Positions 54,001 to 64,000 of a stretch of DNA of 64,000 bases are shown one piece after another. Below the pieces are notes generated by a model. That model was given only the letters and a program-made list of their open reading frames with translations, did no database searches and was not told the origin of the DNA. The DNA comes from Candidatus Omnitrophota bacterium. GTDB lineage: Bacteria > Omnitrophota > Gorgyraeia > Gygaellales > JAQTUX01. The DNA is taken from the NCBI GenBank assembly GCA_028707125.1, contig JAQTUX010000001.1, positions 1,176,023-1,240,022 of the forward strand. Reading direction: 5' to 3'. The translations under genes were made by a program, and so were the position numbers. Each line of letters begins with the position of its first letter. Within the stretch, counting starts at the first letter, position 1.

Positions 54001-55128
54001 TTTCTTTATAATGAACGGCTCAAAAAGTTCCAGCGCCATTTGTTTCGGCAGGCCGCACTGGTTGAGCTTCAATTCAGGCCCTACGACTATAACGGAACGG
54101 CCGGAATAGTCAACGCGCTTTCCTAAAAGGTTCTGGCGGAAACGCCCCTGTTTGCCCTTAAGCATATCGGAGAGCGATTTCAACGGCCGGTTATTCGCCC
54201 CCAGCACCGGCCTGCCGTGCCTGCCGTTATCAAGCAGGGCATCCACCGCCTCCTGCAGCATACGTTTTTCATTCCTGATGATTATTTCCGGAGCGTTCAG
54301 TTCTTTAAGTTTCTTCAGGCGATTATTCCTGTTTATTACTCTCCTATACAGGTCATTGAGGTCGGAAGTGGCAAACCTGCCGCCGTCCAGGGGGACCAAA
54401 GGCCTGAGGTCCGGCGGTATGACCGGCAGTATCTCCAATACCATCCAATCCGGCTTGTTGCCTGAATTATTAAAGTCCTCGATGATCCTCAGCAGTTTAA
54501 GGTTCTTTCTGGAGCCGGTTGAGTCCTTGGACTTATCCATGTCCTTTCGCAGTTTCTTACAAAGGGCGCCCAGGTCCACATCTTTAAGCATGGCGGATAT
54601 CGCCTCTGCCCCGATCTTCGCCTTGAAATTGGAGCCGTACTTCTCCACCGCCTCCTGATACTGCTCCTCTGAAAGCAGTTCATATTTCTTGAACGGCGTC
54701 TCAGCCGGGTCAAGCACAACGTACTCCTCGTAATATATGACCTTCTCCAGGTCCCTGAGGGATATGCCGAGGATCGCCGACATCCTGGAAGGCACCGCCT
54801 TAAAAAACCAGATATGCGTGACAGGGGCGGCCAATTCTATATGCCCCATTCTTTCCCGGCGCACAGATGACCTGTCTACGGTGACCGAACACCTGTCGCA
54901 GGTAATGCCCTTGAACTTGATGCCTTTATATTTTCCGCAGTTGCACTCCCAGTCCCTTACCGGCCCGAATATCTTCTCGCAGAAAAGCCCGTCTTTTTCC
55001 GGCTTGAGAGACCTGTAATTGATGGTCTCCGCCTTCTTTACTTCGCCCTTAGACCAGGACTTTATGGTCTGCGCGGAAGCCATCCTTATGGATATGGAGC
55101 CAAACGGCGGCGCGAATTCCTTCATCAT
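51082..55128 (-). CDS. rpoC: RNA polymerase beta' subunit
   Basis: 1348 residues. N-terminal zinc finger (ECNCGKYK then CDRC), catalytic [16 protein letters not shown] with the three Asp that bind magnesium, bridge helix and trigger loop around QIRQ-like [19 protein letters not shown], and a second Cys cluster ([13 protein letters not shown]). ATGA overlap with rpoB. No large lineage insertion is obvious. Confidence 0.99.
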   Translation of the reverse strand: MMKEFAPPFGSISIRMASAQTIKSWSKGEVKKAETINYRSLKPEKDGLFCEKIFGPVRDWECNCGKYKGIKFKGITCDRCSVTVDRSSVRRERMGHIELAAPVTHIWFFKAVPSRMSAILGISLRDLEKVIYYEEYVVLDPAETPFKKYELLSEEQYQEAVEKYGSNFKAKIGAEAISAMLKDVDLGALCKKLRKDMDKSKDSTGSRKNLKLLRIIEDFNNSGNKPDWMVLEILPVIPPDLRPLVPLDGGRFATSDLNDLYRRVINRNNRLKKLKELNAPEIIIRNEKRMLQEAVDALLDNGRHGRPVLGANNRPLKSLSDMLKGKQGRFRQNLLGKRVDYSGRSVIVVGPELKLNQCGLPKQMALELFEPFIIKKLREKGFVHTIRGARRMVERAKIEVWDILDEVIRDHPVMLNRAPTLHRLSIQAFQPLLIEGKSIKIHPLVCTAFNADFDGDQMAVHVPLSLEAQVEANILMLSTNNVFSPADGRPIVSPTQDIVLGSCYLTKPKPKAKGEGMLFSCGEEAIVAYNDDVIELHAIIKLRVNNIFDLDTSALQEGVKIIDTTVGRVLFNEYLPEGYGFVNYEMNKRNIGDVVAACYKRFGHSRTVKLLDDLKECGFEYATLGGISIGIDDLRIPPEKEAVLKDSKAEVTKVEEQYRKGVITDRERYNKAIDIWTHATDKVADFLFKGMESFNPIFLMADSGARGSRLQVRQLAGMRGLMAKPSGEIIESPITANFKEGLTVLEYFISTHGARKGLADTALKTADAGYLTRRLVDVAQEVIVIEDDCGTLNGITVAAIVEGDEIVVSLKDRIIGRVALDNIVDIITDEVIVEAGSEITEEKADMIERLGIEKIRIRSVLTCETGRGLCKKCYGRNLASGRLVDTGEAVGIVAAQSIGEPGTQLTMRTFHIGGTASRIVEQSSMKAKNDGIVRYHNIKSVEKDKEQVVLNRNGQVSINDAQGRELERYPVPQGAFLKFADGKNINKGDLFFRWDPYTYPILSEVEGTVKFEDLKEGVTVIDELNPATKVVERVVVEHKQDYNPQIIIMDSKKEVLGIYPLPIEAHILVKDGDKMKAGELLAKIPRVVGKTRDITGGLPRVAELFEARRPKDPAIIAEIDGFVEFGETKKSQRVIIVRSPTGMQKEYILPHGKHPDVYKGDKVAAGQQLTDGPVVLQDILRVCGDKVLQEYLVNEIQEVYRLQGVHINDKHIEIIIRQMLKKVRIEDSGDSDFLPGQQVDKWVFRDENIKLVKKGSKPASATPLLLGITKASLTTESFISAASFQETTRVLTDAAASGKSDELFGLKENVIVGHLIPAGTGFKEHQEIELLKAEIKGKKEDKGEGKEE

Positions 55129-58100
55129 TGTTTACCCTTCTCTGTCTTAACATCAAGGCAGAGCCCCTGTAGTTCTTTTAAGAGCACATTGAACGATTCA
55201 GGCGTGCCCGTATGGAAGGCCTGTTCGCCCTTGACGATCGCCTCATAGATCTTCGTCCTGCCGTTTACGTCGTCGCTTTTGACCGTAAGCATTTCCTGAA
55301 GCGTAAAGGCCGCGCCGTAGGCCTCAAGGGCCCAGACCTCCATCTCTCCGAACCTCTGGCCGCCGAACTGCGCCTTGCCTCCCAGCGGCTGTTGAGTGAC
55401 CAGAGAATACGGCCCTATAGAACGCGCGTGCATCTTCTCGTCAACAAGGTGGATCAGTTTCATCATATAAATATATCCCACGGTCACCTTCTGGTTGAAC
55501 GGCATGCCCGTGAAACCATCGTAGAGCGTGATCTTTCCTTCTTCGGGAAGCCCCGCTTTGGCAAGTAGTTCCTTTATCTGCCCTTCCTTTACCCCGTCGA
55601 ATACCGGAGAGGCAGCTTCAAACCCCAGCATTCTCGCGGCCCATCCTAAATGCGTCTCTAATATCTGGCCGACGTTCATACGCGAGGGTACGCCCAGCGG
55701 GTTAAGCACTATCTCAACAGGCGTTCCGTCGGGCAGAAAGGGCATATCCGCTTCGGGCAATATGCGCGCCACAACGCCTTTATTTCCGTGGCGTCCGGCG
55801 AGCTTGTCCCCCTCGGCGACCTTCCTCTTATTGGCAACGTAAACAACGACCCTCTTTAATACGCCGGCGGGCAGTTCATCGCCGCGCCTGACGCGCTCTA
55901 TTTCCTGCTCCTGCTCCACTAAAAGGTTCTTTATCTGTTCGTCATATGAAGAGGCGGCTACCTTGGCCTCTTCATTTTCATCAAGGTCATGCTTAAATAC
56001 CTTTTTAACATCTACGCCCAGGATCCTGGCAAGGCGCTTTTCCTTTTCCGCCTCAAGCACCTCTATTTCCTGCTTGTAGTAATTTTTTATCTCCCGTATC
56101 TTCGCCAGTTCCGCGGACTTCTCCGCCTTTGACTTTCTGCCGCGGTCTTTCCTGCTGAAGACATGCACGCCGACCACAACGCCTTCAACTCCCGGCGGGG
56201 CCACCAAAGAAGTATCCCTGACGTCTCCGGCCTTCTCGCCGAATATGGCCCTTAAAAGCCGTTCTTCCGCGGAGAGCTCCGACTCTGTCTTGGGCGTGAC
56301 CTTGCCTACAAGTATGCTGCCTGCCCCGACCTCCGCCCCTATGCGTATAATGCCGCCCTCATCAAGGTCTTTCAGCGCCTCTTCTCCCACGTTGGGGATA
56401 TCGCGGGTAATGTCTTCATTTCCCAGCCTCGTTTCCGTCGCCTCGGTCTCAAACTCTTCTATATGAATACTGGTAAAGGCGTCTTCCTTCACCAGCTTCT
56501 CGCTGATAAGTATGGCGTCTTCAAAATTGTAGCCGCGCCATGGCATAAAGGCGACCAGCAGATTACGGCCCAGGGCCAGTTCGCCTTTCCTGGTGGCCAT
56601 ACCGTCGGCGATCACCTCTCCGGCCTCAACGCTCTGCCCCGGCTGCACAATAGGCCTTTGATTCAGGCAGGTATCGGCGTTAGACCTTGTAAATTTATTC
56701 AGCGCGTATTTCTTCTTACCTATAGTTATAGATGAAGAATCCACCTCCGTTACCTTGCCGGAGGCCTCCGCGATGACCAGGGCGCCTGAATCAGCCGCGA
56801 CCTTGCCTTCCATTCCCGTGCCTACCAGCGGCGGCTCGGTTATCATAAGCGGCACTGCCTGCCTCTGCATGTTGGCGCCCATCAGCGCGCGGTTGGCGTC
56901 GTCGTGCTCAAGGAAAGGCACCAGGGAAGCGGCCACGGAAACAAGCTGTTTAGGAGAAACATCCATATATTGCACGTCCTTCGCGGGCACCTTGGGAAAA
57001 TCCCCTCGGTGGCGGCAGGACACTTCCTTATCCACAAAATTACCGTCCGGATCAAGCGGGCAGTTTGCCTGCGCTATGACCATCTGTTCCTCTATATCCG
57101 CCGTCAAATAATCTATTTTTTTGGTTACCCTGCCCCCTTCAACCTTTCTATACGGGGTCTCTAATAATCCGTATTCATTAACCCTGGCGTAACAGCTCAA
57201 AGAGGCGATCAGGCCTATATTCGGGCCTTCAGGCGTCTCAATGGGGCATATCCTTCCGTAATGCGAAGAGTGGATATCCCTGACTTCAAAACCCGCGCGC
57301 TCTCTGGAAAGCCCGCCCGGGCCCAGGGCGCTCAAGCGTCTTTTATGGGTGATTTCCGCCAGAGGGTTTACCTGGTCCATAAACTGGGAAAGCTGGCTCC
57401 TGGCAAAGAAATCCTTGATCTGATTTGAAAATAATTTGGAATTTATAAGATGGTGGACGCTCAAGTTCTCCGTATCTCCCAATACGGTAAACCTCTCGCG
57501 TATGGAACGCTCGACCCGCGCCAGCCCTATCCTTATCTGGTTCTGGATAAGCTCGCCTACGGTCTTGATCCTGCGGTTGCCTAAATGGTCTATATCGTCT
57601 ATGCGGCCCTGGCCCTTGTTGAGGTTGATAAGGTACTTGATCACGCTTATCACGGTATCCACATCAAGCACGCGCTTATCCAGGGGCAGGTCCATATTCA
57701 ATTTTCTGTTAAGTATGAACCTTCCGACCTTCTTCAGGTCGTAGCGCTTCTGGTCAAAAAACAGCCGGAAGAACAGCGTCTCGGCTGCCTCAAGGGTAAG
57801 CGGCTCTGTAGGGCGCATCTTCCTGTAGAAATCCAGCACCGCCTCTTCCTTGGTCTTGGTGTAATCTTTAGCGAGGGTAGCGGTGATCTCCGCGTGCTCC
57901 TCTCCAAACGCCTTTATTATATCGTCGTTGCCAGACAGGCCCATGATCCTCAATATCTGGGTTACCGGGAAATTCCTTCTTCTGTCAACGTAGGCGAGTA
58001 TTATGCCGGCGAGGTCGTATTTTATTTCAAGCCAGGCGCCCCTGTAGGGGATTATCCTGCCGTAATAAATGCTCTTGCCTGAAGGATGCGCCTCTTCTTC

Positions 58101-58529
58101 AAAAGAAATACCGGGAGAACGCTGCAGCTGGCTTACCACCACGCGCTCATCGCCGTTTATAATGAAGGTGCCGTACCTGGTCATAAGAGGTATCTCTCCG
58201 AAGTATGCCTCCTGCTCCTTGACCTCCGTAAGCATGATCAGGCGGAATTTCACTTTAAGAGGAGAGGCGTATGTCATGCTCCTGCGCTTGCACTCTGCCT
58301 CGTCGTATTTCGGCTTGCCCAGAGAATATCCGATGAACTCAAGGCGTATCTTCCTGTCAAAGCTCTCTATGGGAAAGACCTCTTTGAACGCCTCCTGGAG
58401 CCCGTCATCCTCTCTCGCGTCAGGGCCGACCCCCTCCTGCAGAAAACTCTTGTAGGCATCGGTCTGCAGCTGAAGAAGGTTCGGCAGCTCGTATATCTCT
58501 TTTAATCTGGCGAAATTTTTTCTTTTCAT
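55125..58529 (-). CDS. rpoB: RNA polymerase beta subunit
   Basis: 1134 residues, compact, lacking the big insertions of some phyla. The rifampicin region [20 protein letters not shown] followed by [20 protein letters not shown] is of the sensitive type. [32 protein letters not shown] and [20 protein letters not shown] are present. It follows rplL by 17 bp. Confidence 0.99.
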   Translation of the reverse strand: MKRKNFARLKEIYELPNLLQLQTDAYKSFLQEGVGPDAREDDGLQEAFKEVFPIESFDRKIRLEFIGYSLGKPKYDEAECKRRSMTYASPLKVKFRLIMLTEVKEQEAYFGEIPLMTRYGTFIINGDERVVVSQLQRSPGISFEEEAHPSGKSIYYGRIIPYRGAWLEIKYDLAGIILAYVDRRRNFPVTQILRIMGLSGNDDIIKAFGEEHAEITATLAKDYTKTKEEAVLDFYRKMRPTEPLTLEAAETLFFRLFFDQKRYDLKKVGRFILNRKLNMDLPLDKRVLDVDTVISVIKYLINLNKGQGRIDDIDHLGNRRIKTVGELIQNQIRIGLARVERSIRERFTVLGDTENLSVHHLINSKLFSNQIKDFFARSQLSQFMDQVNPLAEITHKRRLSALGPGGLSRERAGFEVRDIHSSHYGRICPIETPEGPNIGLIASLSCYARVNEYGLLETPYRKVEGGRVTKKIDYLTADIEEQMVIAQANCPLDPDGNFVDKEVSCRHRGDFPKVPAKDVQYMDVSPKQLVSVAASLVPFLEHDDANRALMGANMQRQAVPLMITEPPLVGTGMEGKVAADSGALVIAEASGKVTEVDSSSITIGKKKYALNKFTRSNADTCLNQRPIVQPGQSVEAGEVIADGMATRKGELALGRNLLVAFMPWRGYNFEDAILISEKLVKEDAFTSIHIEEFETEATETRLGNEDITRDIPNVGEEALKDLDEGGIIRIGAEVGAGSILVGKVTPKTESELSAEERLLRAIFGEKAGDVRDTSLVAPPGVEGVVVGVHVFSRKDRGRKSKAEKSAELAKIREIKNYYKQEIEVLEAEKEKRLARILGVDVKKVFKHDLDENEEAKVAASSYDEQIKNLLVEQEQEIERVRRGDELPAGVLKRVVVYVANKRKVAEGDKLAGRHGNKGVVARILPEADMPFLPDGTPVEIVLNPLGVPSRMNVGQILETHLGWAARMLGFEAASPVFDGVKEGQIKELLAKAGLPEEGKITLYDGFTGMPFNQKVTVGYIYMMKLIHLVDEKMHARSIGPYSLVTQQPLGGKAQFGGQRFGEMEVWALEAYGAAFTLQEMLTVKSDDVNGRTKIYEAIVKGEQAFHTGTPESFNVLLKELQGLCLDVKTEKGKQ

Positions 58530-58546
58530 TCTACCCGCTTAACTGC

Positions 58547-58960
58547 TTACTTAAGTTCTACCGTTGCTCCTGCCGCGGTCAATTTCTTCTTTATCTCTTC
58601 CGCTTCCTGCTTAGGCACGCCGTCCTTAACCGGCTTCGGCGCTGAATCTACCAGGTCCTTTGCCTCTTTCAGGCCCAGGCTGGTGACCGCCCTGACTTCT
58701 TTGATAACGGCGATCTTATTGGCGCCCGCGGACGTGATCACGACCGTAAAGCTTGTCTTCTCCTCGGCGGCTTCCGCTCCGGCCGCGCCTGCCTGAGGCG
58801 CGGCGCCGGCAGCCATCATGGGCATTGCCGCGGACACGCCGAATTTCTCTTCAAGCGCCTTTACAAATTCCGAAAGTTCAAGGACAGACATCGTCTCAAT
58901 GGACTTTATCAGGTCCCCTATCTTGCCTTCTACCTTAACCTCTGTTTTTCCTTCTGCCAT
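58547..58960 (-). CDS. rplL: Ribosomal protein L7/L12
   Basis: 137 residues of the stalk protein bL12. An N-terminal dimerisation helix pair, an Ala/Gly-rich hinge ([18 protein letters not shown]) and the C-terminal factor-binding domain with [21 protein letters not shown] strong AGGAGG precedes the start; expression in excess over L10 is expected. Confidence 0.98.
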   Translation of the reverse strand: MAEGKTEVKVEGKIGDLIKSIETMSVLELSEFVKALEEKFGVSAAMPMMAAGAAPQAGAAGAEAAEEKTSFTVVITSAGANKIAVIKEVRAVTSLGLKEAKDLVDSAPKPVKDGVPKQEAEEIKKKLTAAGATVELK

Positions 58961-58972
58961 CTTATTTTCCTC

Positions 58973-59500
58973 CTATTTTCCTTTATTTTCTTTTATGCGG
59001 TTCAAGGCAACTACCATTTTGGTCATCATCTGCTTCAACGCGCGCACAGAAGACGTGATCGGGCTCTTCAAGCCGGTAACGAGCATTACGTATAAAACTT
59101 CTCTCGGGGGCAGGCTTGCCAGCGCGCTTATATCTTTGCTCTCCAGCACCGCCTCCTCCATAACGCCTCCGTGGAGAAGCAGTTTATCGTTATCTTTGGA
59201 AAATTGTTTTAACACCTTTGAGACGCCTGTAGGGTCTGTCAGGCTGAAGACGAACCCGCACGGCCCCTGCACAAATTTAGTAAGCCCGGATAATTTCCTG
59301 TCTTTTAGCACTCTTGAAACCAGGGAATTCTTCGGGACAAAAAGCTCGGCCCCGGCCAGCCTTAATTTGTTCCTTAACGCGTTCAGGTCGTTGCTCTTGA
59401 TGCCGGAGTAGCCGATAATGAACATACTGGAGGCCTTGCCCATCCTGTCCTTTAATTCCCTCTCGCTGGACTCTCTGTATAATGTCCCTATTTTTTTCAT
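58973..59500 (-). CDS. rplJ: Ribosomal protein L10
   Basis: 175 residues of uL10, the stalk base that binds L12 dimers. The ATG at 59500 ([20 protein letters not shown]) is preferred to a GTG seven codons upstream because that GTG would lie inside a perfect hairpin. [20 protein letters not shown] and [15 protein letters not shown] are family motifs. Confidence 0.95.
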   Translation of the reverse strand: MKKIGTLYRESSERELKDRMGKASSMFIIGYSGIKSNDLNALRNKLRLAGAELFVPKNSLVSRVLKDRKLSGLTKFVQGPCGFVFSLTDPTGVSKVLKQFSKDNDKLLLHGGVMEEAVLESKDISALASLPPREVLYVMLVTGLKSPITSSVRALKQMMTKMVVALNRIKENKGK

Positions 59501-59515
59501 GCCTGATTTCTCATT

Positions 59516-59535
59516 CCCCACACGTAAGTGTGGGG
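59516..59535 (-). promoter_or_regulatory. Perfect 8-bp hairpin between rplA and rplJ
   Basis: CCCCACAC and GTGTGGGG flank a 4-nt loop; on the transcript the stem ends 15 nt before the rplJ ATG. It is GC-rich and has no following T run, so it is more likely a translational or processing element than a full terminator. In E. coli the L10-L12 complex represses its own mRNA at a structure upstream of rplJ; a comparable role here is inference. Confidence 0.75.
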
Positions 59536-59539
59536 TATA

Positions 59540-60220
59540 CTATAGCGTAAGCCTTAATCCCGGGTTCATCGATGCCGATATAAAAGCGCTCTTTATAAAC
59601 GTGCCCTTTACTGTAGCCGGCTTGGAAGAAACTATCGCGTCTATCACCTTGAAAGCGTTATCATATAGCTTATTCTCGTCAAAAGATATCTTACCCACGC
59701 TCAGATGTATACCGGACTGTTTATCCACCCGGTATTCCACCTTGCCTTTTTTCAACTCTGAAATGGCCTTAGTTACATCGTTGGTAACTGTGCCTGTCTT
59801 GGGGCTGGGCATAAGCCCGCGCGGCCCTAATATCTTGCCCAGCTTACTTAATTCTTTCATCATCTCCGGGGTGGCTATGGCGCAGTCAAATTCAACTTTT
59901 CCCGCGGCAACCTTTTCGATCAGGTCTTCCGCTCCCACGATATCCGCGCCCGCCTCTTTCGCCTGTTTCTCCGCCTCGCCCTTAGCGAAAACGGCGACCC
60001 GCACTTTCTTGCCTGTGCCGTGAGGCAGTATGACCGTGCCCCTGACCATCTGTTCCGGTTTCTTCGGGTCAACGTTAAGATAGAAACTCAGGTCTACCGA
60101 ACCGTCGAACTTAAGCGGAGGCATTGACTTGATCAGGGCGACCGCCTCATTAAGCTTATAGCCCTTTTCTCTGTCAACGGCCTTTTCGGACTCTTTATAT
60201 CTCTTGCTGCGTTTTTGCAT
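59540..60220 (-). CDS. rplA: Ribosomal protein L1
   Basis: 226 residues of uL1, which moves deacylated tRNA through the E site. [38 protein letters not shown] and [14 protein letters not shown] are typical. Gap of 2 bp to rplK. L1 often represses its own operon; this was not tested. Confidence 0.98.
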   Translation of the reverse strand: MQKRSKRYKESEKAVDREKGYKLNEAVALIKSMPPLKFDGSVDLSFYLNVDPKKPEQMVRGTVILPHGTGKKVRVAVFAKGEAEKQAKEAGADIVGAEDLIEKVAAGKVEFDCAIATPEMMKELSKLGKILGPRGLMPSPKTGTVTNDVTKAISELKKGKVEYRVDKQSGIHLSVGKISFDENKLYDNAFKVIDAIVSSKPATVKGTFIKSAFISASMNPGLRLTL

Positions 60221-60222
60221 TT

Positions 60223-60648
60223 CTAACCTTCTACGGATATGCCCATACTGCGCGCCGTGCCCATGATGATCTTCTTCGCCTCTTCAATATCCGAGGTATT
60301 CAGGTCCACGACCTTTTGTTTCGCTATCTCCTCCACCTGCTTCATCGTCACGGTGCCTATCTTCTCCTTGCCTGCCTGGCCCGACGCCTTGGCAAGATTC
60401 GCCGCTTTCTTAAGAAGTATGGAAGAGGGAGGGCTCTTTATTATAAAGGTAAATGATTTATCTTCGTAAACGCTTATGACCACCGGCAGGATAAGCCCCT
60501 CCCTGCCTTTGGTCTGTTCGTTAAATGTCTTGCAGAACTGCATTATGTTGACGCCGTGCTGGCCCAGCGCCGGCCCAACAGGCGGAGCGGGGTTAGCCGC
60601 TCCCGCGGGGACGTGTAATTTGATCTGTGTCTTTATCTTCTTTGCCAT
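60223..60648 (-). CDS. rplK: Ribosomal protein L11
   Basis: 141 residues of uL11 in the GTPase-associated centre. [39 protein letters not shown] and the C-terminal [11 protein letters not shown]. The ATG shares its A with the nusG stop. Confidence 0.99.
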   Translation of the reverse strand: MAKKIKTQIKLHVPAGAANPAPPVGPALGQHGVNIMQFCKTFNEQTKGREGLILPVVISVYEDKSFTFIIKSPPSSILLKKAANLAKASGQAGKEKIGTVTMKQVEEIAKQKVVDLNTSDIEEAKKIIMGTARSMGISVEG

Positions 60649-61175
60649 TATATCTTCTCTACCTGCCAGTATTCCAATTCAACAGGGGTTGCCCTGCCGA
60701 ATATCATCACGTTGACCTTGAGCTTGCCCTTATCGGGGTGGACCTCGTCTATCGTTCCGTTGAAATTCACGAACGGCCCGTCTGTCACCCTGACCTGCTC
60801 GCCTTTCTCAAAAACGATCTTGGGGCTCGGTTTTACCTGCGTGTCCTGCGAGCGCTTCAGGATACCCTCTACCTCTGCCTCGGGCAGGGCCGAGGGTTTC
60901 TTGCCCAGGCCGATAAAGCCGGTGACTCCCGGGGTCGTCTTGAACAAAAAATACGTATCGTCGTTGAGTTCCATCTCAACAAGTATGTAACCGGGAAAAA
61001 ATTTACGCTCTGATATCCTGCGCTTTCCGCTTCTTATCTCGGAGACCTTCTCAGTAGGTATAAGTATCTGGCTCACAAGTTCAGACATCCCCGCGCCGGC
61101 TATCCTGCCCTCCAGGCTCGCCTTGACCTTATCTTCCGTGCCCGTCTGCGTATGCACAACATACCATTTCTTCAT
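60648..61175 (-). CDS. nusG: Transcription antitermination factor NusG
   Basis: 175 residues: NGN domain ([33 protein letters not shown]) and a C-terminal KOW domain ([20 protein letters not shown]). It links RNA polymerase to Rho and S10. It overlaps secE by 4 bp in the usual secE-nusG-rplK order. Confidence 0.98.
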   Translation of the reverse strand: MKKWYVVHTQTGTEDKVKASLEGRIAGAGMSELVSQILIPTEKVSEIRSGKRRISERKFFPGYILVEMELNDDTYFLFKTTPGVTGFIGLGKKPSALPEAEVEGILKRSQDTQVKPSPKIVFEKGEQVRVTDGPFVNFNGTIDEVHPDKGKLKVNVMIFGRATPVELEYWQVEKI

Positions 61176-61357
61176 CTGATCACCAGGCTTAAGAATTTGG
61201 AAAGGAGCAGATCTATTATTCCTATATAAAATGCCAGCATAAACGTGCTGGTTATGACTACGGCTGTGGCGCCCATTAATTCCCGCCTGCTTGACCAGGA
61301 CACCTTTGACAGTTCCTGTTTTACTTCAATAATAAATTTCTTTGTTTTAGCTATCAT
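61172..61357 (-). CDS. secE: Preprotein translocase subunit SecE
   Basis: 61 residues with one C-terminal membrane helix (AVVITSTFMLAFYIGIIDLL) and the amphipathic segment EVKQELSKVSWSSRRELMGA. This is the minimal single-span SecE. It begins 31 bp after tRNA-Trp. Confidence 0.96.
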   Translation of the reverse strand: MIAKTKKFIIEVKQELSKVSWSSRRELMGATAVVITSTFMLAFYIGIIDLLLSKFLSLVIR

Positions 61358-61388
61358 CTATTCGGTTCAAACCCCTCGTATCGGCATA

Positions 61389-61462
61389 CAGGCCAGGAGG
61401 GATTCGAACCCCCAACCAACGGTTTTGGAGACCGCCGCTCTGCCAATTAGAGCTACTGGCCT
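61389..61462 (-). tRNA. tRNA-Trp (CCA)
   Basis: Cloverleaf on the minus strand: acceptor AGGCCAG pairs with CTGGCCT; D-arm GCTC/GAGC; anticodon stem GCGGT/ACCGT with loop CTCCAAA (anticodon CCA); T-loop TTCGAAT. The discriminator base is G, as expected for Trp. The CCA end is not encoded. Its place before secE-nusG is common in bacteria. Confidence 0.97.
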
Positions 61463-61496
61463 AAATGGAACACCCGCGGGCAAGCCAGTGCTACCT

Positions 61497-61535
61497 AGAA
61501 TAGATCCTTGACATTGTAATGCAATGTCAAGGATC
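61497..61535 (-). promoter_or_regulatory. Perfect 14-bp inverted repeat overlapping a possible tRNA-Trp promoter
   Basis: GATCCTTGACATTG (61503-61516) and its exact reverse complement (61522-61535) are separated by 5 nt. On the minus strand a candidate -35 TTGCAT (61524-61519) lies within the palindrome and a candidate -10 TATTCT (61502-61497) abuts it at 16-nt spacing, about 35 bp before tRNA-Trp. No T run follows, so it fits an operator or RNA hairpin better than a terminator. Function is inferred. Confidence 0.55.
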
Positions 61536-61731
61536 ATCCCCCTGATTAATTGTAGACCTTGCCCATATAGTGACATCCCCCGAAGCAATTTCTTCTTGGT
61601 ATTCTTCAATATATTCATAAGCAAGGTTGGTTGCGCAGGGGGATGACAGAAGATAAAAAAACTCCCCCTCTTCCTTATTTTCACAAACAAAAGGTTAAAA
61701 AAGTGGATTATTTTATTGTATTATAAAAATT

Positions 61732-61881
61732 CTATTTTATTTCTTTATGCGCCGTGTATCTCCGGCAAGACCTGCAGAACTTATTCAACTGCAATCTATC
61801 CGCGTGCAATTTCTTATTCTTGGTGGTTGTGTAGTTCTTCCGTCGGCAATCGCCGCATTCCAAGGTAATTATCTCGCGCAT
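61732..61881 (-). CDS. rpmG: Ribosomal protein L33 (zinc type)
   Basis: 49 residues of bL33 starting MREIITLECGDC at the ATG preceded by GAAGGAAA. Two CxxC pairs (CGDC, CRSC) mark the zinc form; YTTTKNKKLHADRLQLNKF is the core. A longer frame upstream would cross tRNA-Thr and is not real. It lies between the two tRNA genes. Confidence 0.95.
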   Translation of the reverse strand: MREIITLECGDCRRKNYTTTKNKKLHADRLQLNKFCRSCRRYTAHKEIK

Positions 61882-61901
61882 TTTATTTCCTTCAAAACTT
61901 A

Positions 61902-61974
61902 AGCCCCCGATCGGAATTGAACCGATGACCCCGTCCTTACCAAGGACGTGCTCTGCCGACTGAGCTACGAGGGC
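61902..61974 (-). tRNA. tRNA-Thr (GGT)
   Basis: Minus-strand cloverleaf: acceptor GCCCTCG with CGGGGGC (one G-U pair), D-arm GCTC/GAGC, anticodon stem CGTCC/GGACG with loop TTGGTAA (anticodon GGT), T-loop TTCAATT. No encoded CCA. It is the first element after a consensus promoter. Confidence 0.96.
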
Positions 61975-61995
61975 AGAGTTTACAACAGAGAAGCA

Positions 61996-62024
61996 ATTAT
62001 ATGAAATTAAAGGGGTTTTGTCAA
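61996..62024 (-). promoter_or_regulatory. Perfect sigma70-type promoter before tRNA-Thr / rpmG / tRNA-Trp / secE
   Basis: TTGACA (62024-62019), 17-nt spacer, TATAAT (62001-61996). The -35 box and most of the spacer lie inside the last codons of coaX, with transcription starting about 15 nt before the tRNA-Thr. It probably feeds the translation gene block downstream. Confidence 0.85.
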
Positions 62025-62777
62025 GGTTTTTTTGTGATTTTTGCAATAAATCAACCTGAGGCCCTTGAGGACTAGATCCTTATCTACGATATCTATAACT
62101 GAAGTATGTGGAGAAACCAGGCCTATTCCGCCTCCTGTGCCTATGACCCTGCAGGCAGAGCCTGATCTTTGCTTTATTTTCTTTATAAGAGTATCCGTCA
62201 TTCCGGAAAGGCCGAAGATCACTCCGCTTAATATGCTTTCTTTCGTATCTCTGCCTATAAGCGCCTTCGGCTTTGACGGCTTGACCTCAGGCAGAAGCGC
62301 GGTCATCTTGTGCAGGGCGGAAAGCGATATCTCTATGCCCGGCGCGATCGCGCCTCCCAGGTATGAGCCGCTTTTAGATACGGCATCAATAGTAACTGCC
62401 GTGCCGAAGTCAACGATGATAACCGGCGCGCCGTAGATCTCTGACGCCGCGTAAGCCCCTACGAGGCGGTCCTGGCCGACCTGCGCCGGGTTTTTGTATA
62501 AGTTCTTAATAGGCACGCGTATATCCCTGCCTGCGATAAAGATCCTCGCGCCGGGAAATAAACGCCTCAACGCCCGGCTGACAATTATGGTAGTCGCGGG
62601 CACTACGCTACAAATAACTATGGCCTCCGGAACAACGCTTCTAAACCCCCGCTTTATGGCGCGGGAATACGACGCGCCGCTGCCGGAAGCGGCAAAGCGC
62701 ATCCGCCTCTTCAGCTTACCACCGGCAAATATACCTATATTAATATTAGTGTTGCCTATGTCTATCGTCAGTAGCAA
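62007..62777 (-). CDS. coaX: Type III pantothenate kinase
   Basis: 256 residues; phosphorylates pantothenate in CoA synthesis. ASKHA-fold motifs [45 protein letters not shown] and [17 protein letters not shown]. The start codon is TTG, supported by AAGGAG with a 7-nt spacer and by the family N-terminus. It overlaps uvrB by 32 bp. Confidence 0.95.
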   Translation of the reverse strand: MLLTIDIGNTNINIGIFAGGKLKRRMRFAASGSGASYSRAIKRGFRSVVPEAIVICSVVPATTIIVSRALRRLFPGARIFIAGRDIRVPIKNLYKNPAQVGQDRLVGAYAASEIYGAPVIIVDFGTAVTIDAVSKSGSYLGGAIAPGIEISLSALHKMTALLPEVKPSKPKALIGRDTKESILSGVIFGLSGMTDTLIKKIKQRSGSACRVIGTGGGIGLVSPHTSVIDIVDKDLVLKGLRLIYCKNHKKTLTKPL

Positions 62778-64000
62778 TTTTTAACTCCTTAATTTTATCG
62801 CGAAGCTGCGCCGCTTTCTCAAACTGCAGATTACGCGCGGCAAGCTCCATCTGGTACTGCAGCTCAGAAATGTATTCATAAAGGTCGTTCTGCTCCTCGG
62901 CCAATCCCGCTGAATCCAGCACCACTGACTCTGCCTTGCACAGATCCTCTATGCCGTCTTTTACCGCCTTCTTTACGGATGCCGGGGTTATCTTGTTGCT
63001 TTTATTGTATCGTATCTGCTTCTCTCTCCTGCGGTTGCTTTCATCTATCGCCTTGCGCATTGATTTTGTAACGCTGTCGGCGTACATTATCACCGTGCCG
63101 TTCAGGTTCCTGGCTGCCCTGCCTGATGTCTGTATCAGAGAAGTGGCTGACCTTAGGAACCCCTCCTTATCCGCGTCAAGTATCGCCACAAGCGATACCT
63201 CGGGCAGGTCCAGCCCCTCCCTTAAAAGATTTATGCCTACCAGGCAGTCAAATTTTTTCAGGCGCAGGTCCCTAAGTATCCTGCTGCGCTCTATGGTCTC
63301 TATTTCCGAATGAAGGTGCCTGACATTGATGCCTTTCTCCTGAAGGTACGATGCCAGGTCTTCGGCCATCCGCTTGGTCAAGGTAGTGACCAGCGTCCTT
63401 TCTTTACGCTCCGCGCGCGAGCGTATCTCCTTAATAAGGTCTTCTATCTGGCCTTCCGTAGGCCTTATTATTATCTGAGGATCGGGCAGGCCGGTCGGCC
63501 TGATTATCTGTTCTACCACGCGCGAGCCGCTTTTATTCAGTTCCTTCTCTGCCGGCGTAGCCGAAACAAATACTGTCTTTCCGGTTATGGCCTCAAACTC
63601 ATCGTATTTCAAGGGCCGGTTATCCAGGCAGGAAGGCAGGCGGAAGCCGTATTCAACCAGCGTATCTTTGCGCGCCTTATCGCCTTCATACATCCCCGCT
63701 ATCTGCGGGAGCGTTACGTGCGACTCATCAATGACGGTAATAAATCCCCGCGGAAAGTAATCTATGAGGCAATACGGCCTTGAGCCGGCAGGCCTGCCGC
63801 TCAGGTGCCGGGAATAATTTTCTATGCCGTGGCAATAGCCGATCTCCTTAAGCATCTCAAGGTCATACCTGGTGCGCGACTCCAGGCGCTGCGCCTCAAG
63901 CAGCTTGCCGCGGGACCTTAACTCCTCAAGCCGAAGGCGCAATTCTTCAAGTATGCCCTTCTCTGCCGCGGCAACGCTGTCCTCGCCTACTATAAAATGC
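62746..64000 (-). CDS. uvrB: Excinuclease ABC subunit B, C-terminal part (5' end beyond window)
   Basis: The C-terminal 417 codons of UvrB, the damage-verifying helicase-like subunit of nucleotide excision repair. [65 protein letters not shown] and TSGRAARN (helicase motif VI). The UVR motif that binds UvrC lies at the end ([15 protein letters not shown]). The frame stays open to the right edge (…[11 protein letters not shown]…), so about 240 N-terminal residues, including Walker A, are outside. Confidence 0.97.
   Translation of the reverse strand, partial: HFIVGEDSVAAAEKGILEELRLRLEELRSRGKLLEAQRLESRTRYDLEMLKEIGYCHGIENYSRHLSGRPAGSRPYCLIDYFPRGFITVIDESHVTLPQIAGMYEGDKARKDTLVEYGFRLPSCLDNRPLKYDEFEAITGKTVFVSATPAEKELNKSGSRVVEQIIRPTGLPDPQIIIRPTEGQIEDLIKEIRSRAERKERTLVTTLTKRMAEDLASYLQEKGINVRHLHSEIETIERSRILRDLRLKKFDCLVGINLLREGLDLPEVSLVAILDADKEGFLRSATSLIQTSGRAARNLNGTVIMYADSVTKSMRKAIDESNRRREKQIRYNKSNKITPASVKKAVKDGIEDLCKAESVVLDSAGLAEEQNDLYEYISELQYQMELAARNLQFEKAAQLRDKIKELKIATDDRHRQH
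62785..62790 (-). promoter_or_regulatory. Shine-Dalgarno that decides the TTG start of coaX
   Basis: AAGGAG on the minus strand, 7 nt from TTG at 62777, located inside the 3' end of uvrB. No ATG lies at the family N-terminus. Confidence 0.8.

Noticed and set aside
61367-61690. 107-codon open frame across tRNA-Trp
   Set aside because: It reads through a well-formed tRNA gene and has no family features.
61882-62046. Upstream extension of rpmG
   Set aside because: The extension would cover tRNA-Thr; the ATG at 61881 has its own ribosome site and starts L33 at the right residue.

Overview
The window is a 64 kb stretch of a bacterial chromosome on which every credible gene, 71 protein genes and two tRNAs, lies on the minus strand. 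Read in transcription order (right to left) it starts inside uvrB and ends inside a ketosynthase gene. The lineage is a diderm bacterium, judging from outer-membrane and lipoprotein genes, type IV pilus PilT and long secreted RHS proteins. Compact ribosomal proteins, a missing rpmD (L30) and Zn-type S4, S14, L33 and L36 fit a deep-branching, metagenome-derived lineage such as Omnitrophota. That assignment is inference and was not tested.

Right part (about 32-64 kb): uvrB, coaX, tRNA-Thr, rpmG, tRNA-Trp, secE, nusG, rplKAJL, rpoBC, then the str, S10, spc and alpha operons fused end to end as far as rplQ. Short overlaps (ATGA, TAATG) run throughout. Next comes a 92-bp palindromic element, followed by a metabolic operon: aspC, leuC-like, pilT, leuD-like, NAD-isocitrate-dehydrogenase-like, mdh, lpd, lipB and a free-standing lipoyl domain. 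Together these give part of a TCA-type carboxylic acid route plus lipoylation.

Middle part (about 10-24 kb): two secreted or envelope modules. One has a near-consensus promoter, a 754-aa secreted repeat protein, a 2520-aa SpvB/RHS protein with a polymorphic C-terminus, and an AT-rich double-zinc-ribbon gene that may encode its immunity partner. The other is SIMPL protein, lipoprotein and outer-membrane barrel; the last two both end in a TonB-C-like domain.

Left part (1-10.1 kb): the most unusual region. A perfect consensus promoter precedes a tightly coupled operon: small HTH regulator, PlsC-type acyltransferase, SRPBCC domain fused to a cyanobacterial-type acyl-ACP reductase, GMC oxidoreductase, histidine kinase, receiver protein, ketoreductase, a ketosynthase that has lost all three catalytic residues, ACP, FabZ-type dehydratase and an intact ketosynthase cut by the window edge. 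It looks like a type II polyketide or polyene-like pathway with reductive (aldehyde) release and its own two-component control. I do not recognise it as a described cluster.
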